Origin: Thermothielavioides terrestris NRRL 8126
Taxonomy: Eukaryota; Ascomycota; Sordariomycetes; Sordariales; Chaetomiaceae
Length of the DNA: 64,000 nt
Direction: 5' to 3'
Assembly (NCBI RefSeq): GCF_000226115.1
Contig: NC_016460.1
Location: 868,001 to 932,000, forward strand
This document shows positions 1 through 10,772 of this stretch, piece after piece. Each line of letters begins with the position of its first letter. The stretch's first letter is position 1. The translations under genes were made by a program, and so were the position numbers. The notes beneath the pieces are model-generated. The model had not been told where the DNA came from. It saw only the letters and a list, made by a program, of their open reading frames with translations, and ran no database searches.

Positions 1-248
1 CCTCCCGTCGGTACCTATTTTTTGTTGTTAGCTGGCGACCCGGGAGTGGATGGGATCACTCTCGTTGTCGATGACGGCCCTTCTCAGGGTTGGGCGAGAG
101 CTCATAAGAGCTTGTTCTTCTTCATTGAGATAGAGCCCGTTTGCATACTGACTGAATGAATTGGTAGAGCTTATACTTCAACAACAAAGCGACAATAGAT
201 TTGTCGCTTGAGTCGTGCTTAAGGTCTTGGTGATACCACAAGTCCAAG

Positions 249-2090
249 ATGTCGGGCACGAGAAAGAAGAAACAGCAGACGCTGGAGGCCACACTCGGTA
301 AGCTGTCTCTTGGTTGTACATGGACTGTGTTTCATGGTCACAGCGCCTTGCTAATACTACCCAGGCCGCCAGCCGCTGAAGGCCGCGACAAAGACGGCCA
401 AAGCGACGAGCAAGGGGGCAAGCAAGGGGACGAGCAAGGGGGCGAGCAAGCCCAAGCCGCTCCCGCCACCGTCTGAATTTCTCATCTCACCCCAAGTGCT
501 TGACCCTGACGACCTCTTCGGGCCCGACTCTTCGTCGGAGGAGAGTGCGAAGGAGACCGAGATGCCCGCCCCCGTGGAGTTACCAACGACGGGGAGCAGC
601 GACGATGACGAAGATGAGGATGACGAGCCGCGGGCTACTCCGGCCCGCAGGCGGAAGAGACCCGTTGTGGTCGTCGACAGCGATGAGGATGAGGACGACC
701 ACGAACAACCCAAGCGGCGCCGCCTTTGCCGGGGGAGAAGAACCCCCGATTCGGCGGGAAAAGTCAAGCGTGACGCCCCAGAGGACGAAGACGAAGATCC
801 CGTGCCGTCTTCAACCAGAACCAGGCGGTCAACACGGCGGCCGCTCACTAAAAAAGAGAAGGCACGGGAACTCCTCCGACGGAAGCGCGCCGGTGAGGTC
901 ATCAACGAGGAGGAGGAATCCACCAGCGAAGAGGAGCCTGCCAGGCCCATGTACGACAAAGACCCTGAGCTCCCCGCCCTGTCTGAGTTCGAGGACGATG
1001 AGGAAGGCGTCCTTGAGCAGATTACCGGAAGCCAGGAGGCTGCGAAGAAGCAGCTAAAGGACAAAAGAAAGAAGCGCGAGGCCGGAGACGAAGACGACTC
1101 CCATGACAGCATAGAAAGCTTCATCGAGGATGATGGCGACGGACCTCTCGGCATTCCCGATGACCTCCTCGATTCCATACCTATAGAGCTCAGGTTGGAC
1201 CTGCAGAAGTCGCTCAAGGGACATTTTCGCGACGCCATAGAGTGGCTCGTACAGTTCCGGGTCAACCCTGAATTCGAAGAGAGGGAACATGCCGTGTACC
1301 GGGTCGCGTGGAGGAAGCTAGACGACGAAGTTCGCGGCTTCGCTCAATCCAAGTTCTCCTCGGCCGCGTGGAAGAGCGACTTTCTCTTGGCGCTCCGGGC
1401 TCGCCCAGAATACCACGTCCGTGACGGACGGACCACCGCCGGCTTGGGCGGGTACGAGGACTGCGCTGCGTGCGGCAGGAAGGGCCACCCCGCCACGTAA
1501 GTCGCACCATTCTTGTATATTTCAAAGAAACGGACACCGGCTGATGCTAGATTCACAGGTTCACCATCACTTTCGCTGGCAGCCCCTACTTCAATGACGC
1601 TGGCCGGCTAGATCGCCTTCTTAAGCCCGTCCGCGAGCCAGGCTCACACTCGGAGTCAGACTCGCACTCCGACTCGCACTCAGACTCGGACTCAGAGTCT
1701 GACTCGGAGTCTGACTCGGACTCGAGCTCAGACTCCGAAGAAGAGGAGGACGAGAACGGCAACACCATTCCCAAACCGGACAAGGAGTGGGCCGTCGGTG
1801 CCGTGTGCAAGAGCAACGCCGAAACGGCGCACGCTCTCCTGCACTGGAAGCACATGCTCCTCGATGAGGTCGACATGCGCCTGCACCAGGACGGGTACAT
1901 GTCGCCGTCGAAAGTGGAAGAGCGAGAACACATGAGCCCCCAGGAGAGGCACCAGCTGGTCGACGATATCATGAAGAGCTGGGTGGATAGCAAGGTGTTC
2001 AGGAAGCTTTATCTGGGTTTTAAGAAGATGCTGGATGAGGCGAGGCACAAGTCCACTGACGGAAAGAGTAGGACGGCAAAGTGGAAGTGA
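249..2090 (+). CDS. DUF4211-type acidic nuclear protein, 570 aa, three exons
   Basis: The exons are 249-297, 365-1496 and 1559-2090. Both introns have GT..AG ends (gtaagc, gtaagt), and the frame closes to a 570-residue protein. The N terminus starts MSGTRKKKQQTLEATLG and runs into a Lys/Ala/Ser-rich basic stretch. A long acidic and basic low-complexity region follows, with several DEDED and KRR blocks. The folded C-terminal part includes GHFRDAIEWLVQFRVNP and continues to the end, and it resembles the fungal DUF4211 domain. Inside it C383, C386 and H391 (CAACGRKGH) look like part of a zinc-binding site. After the second intron a Ser-Asp/Glu repeat interrupts the domain, at about residues 412-445. 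The last segment is alpha-helical (AETAHALLHWKHMLLDEVDM). I infer a nuclear, chromatin- or RNA-associated role from composition only; the molecular function is unknown. The first exon is only 49 nt, which automated annotation could miss. Confidence 0.85.
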
Positions 2091-3469
2091 GGCCTCGTTA
2101 GACATGGAAGCCGTCAGGGAGGGATTGGGTGGGGAACGGTTTCCATGGGAGTTTGGGGTGCACGATCAGTTCAGGGCTTTGGCTGATCAAGGGACCAGGT
2201 TTTCTGGGTGTTTGGGAAATGGGGTGCGGAACAAGGTGTATCGGTCCTTGGTTGGCGGTTAAGGGATACCAAGCGTTGATTTCAGGATCCGCCACGGACA
2301 TTGTATGTGGGGTGGGTGGGAAGGTGTTACTTCTATGGTTTGTGTAGGTTTCCTGTATGGAGTTACCTGTATGATTCTGTAGAATCAGTGTAAGAACTCA
2401 TTTCCACACATGATGCTCCATCTTCGTACTCCTGTCTCATGTCCCTTGTCTTGCAACAGGACCGGTATGAAAAGGAAAACCAGGCCAGTGTTTGGGCAAC
2501 AGATATGGCCTCAACGTAATGGCGTGAGTTGGCTAGATATGTCATCCATGAATGCATCTGTAAAAAGAACAATTCTCAATCTAGAAGCATGCGTATACTC
2601 GAATGTTCCCCAGCAGCACGGTGACTGTCCAAGCAGGCAACTGCGGCAAACAGAGGACGAGACGACACCCAACACCTCCCAAGCCAGGACCAGAAGCCAA
2701 CAAGGCGACGGATACAAGATAGTTACAATAGATACCCATCTGTTTTTGAGTCTCCTCAGCGAAAAGCCCGCCCTTTCCTACACATCCATCCAAATGACCG
2801 CCATGCACGAATCCAACACCATGAACTCTCACAACACACGCTCCCCACGCCTTCTCAGCTTCCTTTGCTTCCTTGCTTCCCATGGCAAAGGACAAGCTGG
2901 GGAAGTGGTGCGGGCACCACCATCCATGACTAGAACGCTACACAGACAGACACTCTGACACCAAACACGCCGGCTATGTCCCTCGCCCGAAACCAGCTCG
3001 TGTCCTCCTCTCTCCCTTCCTTCCCTTCTCTGTTCTCTTCCTTCTGTCTATCTCCTCACAAGCGGCACACACACACACACACACACTCTCTCTCTTTCTC
3101 TCTCAAACACACAAGGCGCAAGCGCTCGCCCCAAGAACCAACAGGTGAGATTCGCTTGCGTCACTCCTCCAACGACATCCCAACGGTTCCATCGATGCCA
3201 GGGATTCTCCATCAAAGATTTCCACGAATCCAACGAATCCAGCCCGACCCGACAACAGCTTTCCATGCTCGCTTCGCTGGCCTCACTCGACACTCCTGCC
3301 TCACTCATGTTGTGCTAATGCAAGACGGGACAAGAAGCTCTGGACCTCCCCTTCCTTCACCCCCTTCGCTATGCAGAAACCCTACTACCATGTGCGTCCC
3401 CACCATCCTGCCCCTACACATTCCTACCTGACCACAACACACCCCTCCCCGCCGCAAGGAAAGCACAAT
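2091..3469. other. Convergent intergenic region between the DUF4211 gene and STE50
   Basis: These are the 3' flanks of two convergent genes. I see no ORF with coding character here. A CA/CT microsatellite lies at about 3066-3104. The rest is pyrimidine-rich DNA toward STE50, which fits a 3' UTR. Confidence 0.6.
3066..3104. repeat. (CA)n followed by (CT)n microsatellite
   Basis: About ten CA units run directly into CT units with one TTT interruption. The tract lies downstream of both convergent genes and is probably untranslated. Confidence 0.9.
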
Positions 3470-5125
3470 CTAGATGATGCCTCCCGGCGGGTCATAGCCC
3501 GTGCCGGTGCCCCTCGCAGTGGCGGCAGCGGCGCCGCCGAGGCCGGCGCTGCCGGGGGCGTCGGCGACGCCGTCGACGGGGGCCGGGTTGGTCTTGCGCA
3601 GCATGAACATGGGCTTCTTGCCCTCCTTGTCGAGCTGCTTGAACAGGATGAGGGGCTTCTCGTCGAGGCCGAGGCAGCGCTCCTGGTCGCCGTAGACGAT
3701 GTACAGCGCGTACTGGTCCCACGGCGCGTTGATCTGGTACTTCTTGAGCGCCGCCGGCAGCACCTTGTAGCACGGGTCGTCCATGCTGACCCGGAAGGAC
3801 TTGAAGATCTCGACCGACGCGTTGCCTCCCCCCGGCGTGTCCGGGGCCGGGGTCTGCATGCGCCGCGGGGCGGGAGCCGAGGCCGAGGAGGATGCGGCGG
3901 TGGCGGCGGCGCCGCTCTTGGGCGCTTGGCCGTAGTGGTCGTCGGCGGAGGTGCTGTTGAACGTGGAGCGCGTCGACGGCGTCGGCTGGTCGCCGCGGTA
4001 GGAGCGGGCGCCGAGCGTGGTGCCCGACATCGTGACGCCCGTGGGCGGCGAGGTCGGCGACGGCATGTTTGGGGAGGGGTACGAAGGAGATGCGGCGCTG
4101 CCGCCGGTTCCGTTCATGGCGGCCAGGTGGGATGAGGACAGGACGGCTCGTTCGGCGGCGCTGGTTGGGTCGAGAGCCTGTTCGACTATCGACCGGTCGT
4201 GGCTTGTTTGCAGGTGTGTCGGAGACGTCGCCTTCGGCGTCGGTTGGAGCATGATCTTCTTGGTCGAGTATTGGCGCTTCAACCCGGCGCTGGATTGGCC
4301 TGATGTTGATGGTGTGGGAGCGGGCGGCGAGAGGGTGCTCTCGTACCCTTGGCCGTTGTTGACGTTGGGCAGCGGCTGCTGGGCATCCTTGACCAGCCGT
4401 AGTGCTGGCAGCATGTCTTCCCGCAGCCTCCTGAAGTCCTCGGTTAACCTGCGGAGATCCTGCTCGAACAGGGCCATCCGCTCATCTCGCAGTCGTAGCT
4501 GCTCCACCAGGTGCTTGATATCTTTCATCGTCGCGTTCGACGACTGGGCTTCCATCTCGGCAGCTGCGGTTCCACGTGCGTTAGCGCGGCATACCGGCCG
4601 ACCATGGGGTAAAGAGCGTACTCAGCGGCATATAGTGGTCCGACTCGATCGGAACATCCTGGGCCTTCTTGACGTCGTACACGGATTTGAGGATGGTCAA
4701 TCTGTGCCCAACGCTGTTGATGCCCATGGCCTTGAGGTCTTCATGCTGCAGAGCGACGAGCGCCTCTCCGACGATGTCGTTTTCTTGCACAGAGCGTGTC
4801 AGCACCGTCGGTTTTTCCCGGCCAAGCGGCCAGCCGATGCGGCATCCTGCTCACCTATGAACCTGTCTGCGTATTGCTGCACGCCTATGCTGGCGATGAA
4901 GTCGGCGCACTCCTCGGCGGTCCACTCGGATATGAGGGTCTCGGGCAGCCTGTCGACGCTGGTCCGGTAGCCGTAGCTGGTGGGAGTGTGTTCAGCCGAT
5001 GGCGGGTCCGAGTCGATGGGCGAGTTCTCGACGTCGGTGGCTGTCGGCGAGCTGCCGTGGATGTCTCTCTCGTACTCGTCGTCCGCATCGGACTCGGCAT
5101 ATGCGGTCCCGGAATCGAAGTTCAT
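3470..5125 (-). CDS. ste50: STE50-like MAPK cascade adaptor (SAM + RA domains), 508 aa
   Basis: The exons on the minus strand are 5125-4855, 4783-4622 and 4563-3470. The introns are 71 and 58 nt, and the frame closes to 508 residues. An acidic leader is followed by a SAM domain at about residues 60-130 (LISEWTAEECADFIASIG, then GEALVALQHEDLKAMGI), split by intron 1. A heptad-like coiled coil starts near residue 155 (KHLVEQLRLRDERMALFEQD). A Ser/Pro-rich linker leads to a Ras-association domain at about 395-468 (SVEIFKSFRVSMDDPCYKVL through KKPMFMLRK). This SAM-coiled coil-RA order is that of Ste50. Ste50 tethers the Ste11-type MAPKKK through its SAM domain and binds Cdc42/Ras-type GTPases through its RA domain, in pheromone, filamentation and osmotic signalling. 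The start is the first Met of an open 5' exon and gives a typical acidic N terminus. Confidence 0.93.
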
Positions 5126-6099
5126 GGCTGGTTATGCTGGGGCCCTCACGGCCTGGGCTGCGGCGAGGGCCGGGGTATCGAATCGAAGGTGCCCCGGACG
5201 GAGCGGGAGGAAGAGAACGAAGCCAAAGAAGCGAAAGCAGGGACCGGCAGCGTGTGTCCTTGGAGACTAGTCGAGCTACAGGCCTACCGGCCCGGGGAGG
5301 CAGAGTGTCGGCAACGGCAACGCACTGAAGGACGCAGCAACAAGGAGCACCGGAGGTTCGGGATCTGCTCGTGGGGCAAGCGAGGAGGTGTCGATCGATC
5401 CCTCGATCGGGTGCCGGGGGCGGAGGGCGGAGTGCAGACGACAGCAACAGGCCGCGCTCGGCGAGAACTTGGGCTCGTCAACGCGGCAGCCAAAGGACGA
5501 CAGGATGAGGGCACTCAGGCGGGAGCGGACGAGCTGATGCGATTGCGATGCGATGCGGGCGGAGGTACGGGATAACGGCCGTGGATTGCGGGTTCAGGTC
5601 CTCCCGTGCGTTAGCCGCTCGCTTGGCCGCTTGGAGGTGGTGCTCTTCCTAAACGGTGCTAGCGCCAAATCTGCCCATCGACTCCCTTTCTGGCCTTGAC
5701 CAGGGGTTCCCGATCACGGATTACGGTGTATTGGAGCGTAATCCGTATTCACACAGTACTCTGGTGTATGTAATCCGTATTCCGTACACAGTAGTGTGGC
5801 CAGGTAAGAGAGTCATTCATTGCAAGCTGCGAGTCCCGCAAGCCGTTGAGGTCCTGGCTTTGCTCTGTTTGCACCGTGGCTGACATGGAAACCCGCCTTT
5901 GATCTTGATGTCATGCGCGACTCGCTGGTACGCAACGCAGCTCCCGTTGGGGGCGCTTTGTGCCAACCACTCTTCGAACCTCGATACCCACCTGACTTCC
6001 CCAACGATCGCAGCGATGCATGCGATGGCTGGGGCGCTTTGAAGCCGTTCTGGGTTGACTAAGTACAGTACCTTTCGGGTACGGATACGCTAATAGTTA
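5126..6099. other. Upstream region of STE50
   Basis: No supported gene. A short inverted repeat with arms CGGATTACG (5717-5725) and CGTAATCCG (5737-5745) could form a hairpin. Several TAATCCGTATTC-like motifs occur nearby. The part next to STE50 is GC-rich and may be its leader and promoter. Confidence 0.5.
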
Positions 6100-6462
6100 C
6101 CATAGCGCGCCACGGGGGGTTGTCGACATCGTCTCCACTACCATCTTGGAGCACGAATTGGATCACACAGTCGTAGGAGAATGTCCAATTTTCTAAAATC
6201 ATCGCCATGAAAGTCGCCTAGACGAAATTCTCCTACCTCTTAGAGCACAATATAGTTGAGAGACCATCCCTTAGGATAAGAGAGGGTCCTTAAACGAAGG
6301 GATTATTTTCAAGAAGAAATATTTTCGGTGGAAGGTTATCTCTGGAAGGAGAGTTGAACGTACGTTCTCCTCCGAGGTAAAATATTTCGGTCTGAGGGAC
6401 TGTCCCTGACCAAGGAGACGGGCGCCATGACCATTTCGACAACCACCCGTGGCGCGCTATGG
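6100..6462. mobile_element. MITE-like element, 363 bp, with terminal inverted repeats and TA flanks
   Basis: The left end (6100-6133) and the reverse complement of the right end (6429-6462) match over about 34 positions with about three mismatches. Both begin CCATAGCGCGCCACGGG. A TA dinucleotide stands directly outside each end (6098-6099 and 6463-6464), as expected of a TA target-site duplication of Tc1/mariner-type elements. The interior is AT-richer, has no coding capacity, and contains secondary structure: GTAGGAGAAT near 6174 pairs with ATTCTCCTAC near 6224. Two related AATATTT-CGG motifs lie near 6320 and 6380. It is best read as a non-autonomous element mobilised in trans. The family name cannot be given from sequence alone. 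Confidence 0.85.
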
Positions 6463-8018
6463 TAGGTACTCATCCGTACTGATGCTCGTTTTGCTGACAA
6501 GACCCTTCAAGTCACATACAGCCCAGTAATAACAGCATTGGGCTCAATAAAAGGGTCAAGGTGCCGGAGTGGCAGCGCTCATCAGACACTACAAAAGGCA
6601 TGAGTCCATCTTGACAGCAGGACGGTGGCCATGGAAGTCCCGTCGGAATTCGCTATGGACCGTGTAACAACTTACCTGTCAAATGTCCGGAATGCTGGCC
6701 CTGAAAATGGATGGCGCTCCAGCGTCCCATCTAGACCCCGCCCTCGGGGCACAAACGATGCCTCGGATCGCTGCCTACTGCAGCGCCCAGCCCAATATTC
6801 AAGCGCCGGCTTTGCTGCACCTGCCAAATTGATGCAGGACGAGGCTTCGATCAGCATCCACTAGGTAGTAGTGAAGTGTAGGCATGTATTCCGTAGTCGC
6901 GTTTATCTGGCAGCAGATTGTTCGCCCGTCTTTGCTTTTGCAACTGCGACACTCAAGCGTATTCTATACTCACTCCTAAGTACGGAATGCAACACTCACT
7001 CAGACCTCATGCAGCTGCGCCCACCCCTCAGCCCCGACTTCGGTAGTGCAACGATCTGCCCGCGGTCCAATGACACGGGACAACTCCCTCGCCGTCGCTG
7101 CCCCTCCAACTCCTGCCCGCCGACGAACCATAAGCTCTGCCCAGCTTCTCGAACAACCCTTCGCCACAGATTCCGCGAGGGGCCGCGTGTCGCATGCAGT
7201 TCCAGGCCCAGCCGTCGAGCACAACCCAAGAGGAGGTTTGAAACCACCGGGTGCTGGGCCCAGCCATACTGCGTCGACACCCCACCACCCCAGCTCTCTC
7301 CCCGCGTTTCACCTTCTCGTCGGCCGCCCCCATGTGTCTCTCCCGCGGAACAAGGGCAACTAGTTAGCTGCCCATCACCCCCCTTGCAAACTCGTCGAAG
7401 GGCTGGCAAACGGGAAGTAAAAGGGGACCCATGGTTCGGATGGAGCCCGTCCTCGAACAAATCTCTCGCGAGGCTTCCTTGAAACAGGAGGCTAGCCTCC
7501 ATATGCGGGTGAGTGAACCTGGCTCGCCCGAAATTGTGCAAGCTGGGCTGTGTTGTAACTGAGAGCTCGGGGTCATCCGAAACGATTCCGGCCGGCTGAA
7601 GTGCTCGTTGTAGCAGTCATCCCGAGCGCGTGCTTAACTGTGTAAGAGGGGTATCTCAACACTGCTGTGTAGGACAGAGTCGAGCGTAACCGAGGGGTTG
7701 CAAGCAGAAGTTGAGAAAAAAGATAAACGATGGACTGAACAAAACCACAGACGACACAGACGCGAGAGGGAAATCTTAAACATCGACAAGGCTGACTAGA
7801 AAGTTTCCAAGTTTAAAGAAGTCAGGAACGCTGCCGTGCTGAAAACCATCATGATCCAACGAAAGCGCGCCATCCCCCATATAAACAAAACCGCTGTCTA
7901 GTGTAGCCACAAACACACCCTACTGTGTAAGAACCGGCCCTGCAACGATGCACATTCCCAACCATCAACGCCGACTCCAAAAATCGAACCCAGTCCTGCT
8001 CCCCGGGCCACGCTAACC
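6463..8018. other. Gene-poor region after the MITE-like element
   Basis: Open frames of up to about 200 codons exist on both strands around 6870-7540. Their translations are Arg/Pro/Ser-rich, overlap each other in opposite directions and show no recognisable domain, so I do not call a gene. The last few hundred bases are the 3' flank of the minus-strand gene ending at 8019. Confidence 0.45.
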
Positions 8019-9748
8019 CTACCAATGCGAACTCCGTTTCTTCTGCACCTTCCTCCTCTCCTCCTCCGACGCCCTCCTCCTGCCCCCGGGCGGCTGCTGT
8101 GGCTGATGTAGCTGCTGCAGCTGGCCCGCGGCGCCCTTCCACAGCGCATTCAGCGTGTTGAAGTGGAACGGGCCCTGCGCGCCCGGTCCCGGGCCTGGAT
8201 GGACGGACGGAGGCGGCTGGAAGACCGGCCGAGAATACGGCCCCGCGCTCACCGGCCGTGCCGCCGGCGGGGCGCACCCGCCGGCGCCAGCGCCCCAAGG
8301 GCCGAGGTGGTGTTGGGCGGGATGGGAAGTGGGTGAATGCGAGTGAGGAGAATGCGGGTGCTGCTGGTGCCCGCGCGGCGGGAGAGCAGGCGGCCGTTGC
8401 TCGGAGGGGAGGACCTGCCCTTCGACGCCGTACACCTTGCGGAGCCGCTCGGTTTCCTTGGCAACCTCGGCTGCGCGGCGGCGCCGCTCTTTCTCTTCCT
8501 CCTCGATCATCCGCTTGATGCGCTTCTGCTCGGCGCGCTCGGCCTTTTCCCGCTCGCGTTCGGCCTTCTCGCGCTCGCGCTCCTCCTGCTCCACCATGGC
8601 TTGCAGGCGGCGCGTTTCGGCGTCGATTTCGGGGTTGGATGGAGGAGAGGTGATGTCGGTCTTCGCTGTAGGTGCGACAGCGGAAGGGGCGGCGGGCTGC
8701 GGCGGAGGGGCGTTCCCCAGGGCGCCGGACATGGAGGCCGGTACGGCTGCTGCGGCGCTGCTGGCGAGCGGGCGCGAGTTCTTCCTCTTGTTTCCGCTGA
8801 CTGCCGTGCCCGCCCCGCCCTGGACGTTGAATAAGTCGGGTTTTGGCGACAACCAGAGATCTCTGATGACTTCTGAGCTCAGCAAAAGGACCAGCTCGAG
8901 CCCTTTGCGGTCCTCGAGCTCGACACGGTGCAGGTTCGGCTGGTAGACGGTCAGGACGCTCTCGCGGGCGGCCTTGAACAGCGCGACGGTAATGTCAGGC
9001 TCCTTGCTCTTGCGCGCCCCAAGCCTCTTGCCCGACATGTAGCAGGTCATGTCCTTGCTCAGCAGGCCGTCCTTCTTCCACCGGAACATGATGCGCGGGA
9101 TCAGCTCGGGCGCAGCCGGCGAGCTGTTCTGCTGCTCGCGGTCCAGCTCGCTCGCCGTTGGCGCGGGGAACGTCTGGATGGGCAGCTCGAACTCCCAGCT
9201 GTCGCTCTTGCCCCACGACCCGGGCACCATCTTGACTGCCACCGACTGGTCCGGGTTGTAAAGCTGCACGGTGAAGCTGTCTGGAACGAGTGGCACGGCC
9301 GGTGCGGCGGCGGCAGCACCGGCCTGGCCCTGGGCACGGATCTCGGCCGCGGACAGCGTCGGCTGCGACCACTCGGGCTCCACCATCACCTCCCCGTACA
9401 CCACGTCGGCGTTGTGGGCGGCGCAGAGGGCGACCGCGTACTTGTTGCGCGACGCAGGCAACGCCGGGTCTGCGCGCCGCAGCACGTACTCGGGCGCCGG
9501 TTCGTCGCCATTCTGCGAAAAGTAGAGAATGCTCGAGAGCGGGTTGTCCGTCGATGGCCTGAGCCGGAATGTGGGCAGGTTCTCGTCGAGCATGCTGCCC
9601 GTGAAGGCTGCGGTGTCGTCTAGCAGCAGCTGTTGTTGTCGTCCTCGGCTGCGTCCGCGGTATACTCTCAGTCGGGCGACGGAACGGCGAAAGCGAAGGC
9701 GCACCTCATCTGCGGAGCGTTCTCGGTTTCTTGATTTCTTTCAGCCAT
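8019..9748 (-). CDS. Uncharacterised conserved fungal protein with C-terminal charged coiled coil, about 539 aa
   Basis: The main exon is open from 9594 to the stop at 8019. My preferred model starts at the ATG at 9748 and joins 9748-9705 to 9594-8019 through a 110-nt intron (donor gtgcgc, acceptor gggcag), giving 539 residues beginning MAERNQETENAPQMSMLDEN. Another splice (a donor at gttccg with an acceptor just after acaacag) also keeps frame, so the first 20 or so residues are uncertain. The N-terminal half looks globular and conserved in style, with YVLRRADPALPASRNKYAV, MVPGSWGKSDSWEFELPIQ and PRIMFRWKKDGLLSKDMTCY. The C-terminal half has a long Glu/Arg/Lys coiled coil (repeats of EREKAER), then a His/Pro/Ser/Gly-rich disordered tail. 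I do not recognise a named domain and assign no function. Confidence 0.75.
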
Positions 9749-10772
9749 GGAAGTGCTGACGAGGCCCTGTGGGTCAGGCGGCACACCTCATTCTCGACTC
9801 CCCGGCGGCACGAGGCTGAGCTGGGCCGGCACGGGTCAAGGAGGACGGCTGTGCCTGCCGCCGCCTTTCAGGTGGGACATGGCTCCAACGTCACCGATGG
9901 CTCAGCCCCCCCAGCCTCGACTTACCTTATGTACAGAATACGCTCGCTAGTGTATCCCCGCGTTCCTCGGAGGCGCCCAATTGTGCATGCATCCTTTATT
10001 GGCTTCGAACAGTTCAAGTTAATGCGGCAAAAGAAGGCAAGCTATATTACCCACTTCGGCATGGCCTCCTTGTTTCACAGCGTGCGGAGTACGGAGTACG
10101 GATACACTATTTGATATTCCCGTCACGTACAGCGAGACCAGAGACACCAAGCAAGCTGCAACAAGGGCAGAACCCCTCGAATGAGAAACGGAGAACCCTG
10201 TTCTATTCTCCTTTCGTGTATTACAAGGAAAAAGAAAAGGAAGGAAAGGAAAGGAAAAAAAAAAAGGCAAGAACACAACATAAACTGCTGCGCCCAATTC
10301 GACATTGAGAATTGGCAAGAATCGAGAAGCGAGAGATAAGCTAAGGGCAATAAAGATAATGATTTGAGTGGGCGAACTTCGCGGGGCAAGCCAGATCGAG
10401 TCTTGAACCGCGAGCAGAGGAAAAGAAGGAAGTAAAATTATGAGAGGAACAGAGTGCCAATATGAAGAGTGAAAAGAAGATTTGGACACCACAAACGACC
10501 TACCGAGCAGGCAGGTTCATCGCTGCCTTCGCGCTCCGCATGGAGCACTTCCACTGGGCGTGTTGGCGGGTGTTATGCTTATCTAGGGTTGGGGTTAACT
10601 TGCGCTGAGCACCACACCAGGTCAATCCCTTGCCGCCAAGCATGCCCCACCACGTGACCACACAAATTCAAGAACTATCACGGCACAAATTTCCTGGCGA
10701 GCCACTTGCACCATCTCGGACTTCAACCCAAGCTGAGGACAACGAGTGCCGGTCTGCACACAGTTGCCCATC
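9749..10772. other. Divergent promoter region between the coiled-coil gene and S18
   Basis: No supported gene. The S18 side holds a TAGGGTT motif (see separate entry). A purine-rich tract of mixed A and G lies near 10225-10265. Confidence 0.5.
10584..10590 (-). promoter_or_regulatory. Telobox-like motif (AACCCTA on minus strand) upstream of S18
   Basis: TAGGGTT lies 183-189 nt upstream of the S18 start codon and is followed by GGGGTTAAC. The same AACCCTA core occurs at a similar distance upstream of the S3 gene at the other end of the window. TTAGGG-type sites bound by Tbf1-like Myb proteins are known in ribosomal protein promoters of many fungi. Use of this site is inferred. Confidence 0.5.

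Noticed and set aside
357..1265. 302-codon open frame antisense to the DUF4211 gene
   Set aside because: Ser/Arg-rich mirror of the acidic repeats on the plus strand, which has a clean spliced gene with matching frame.
5717..5745. Hairpin of CGGATTACG / CGTAATCCG as a small transposon end
   Set aside because: Only a 9-bp stem, no second terminus and no target duplication found nearby.
6871..7541. Overlapping 180-200 codon frames on both strands
   Set aside because: Arg/Pro/Ser-rich translations, no recognisable motif, mutually overlapping. They look like GC-driven chance ORFs.
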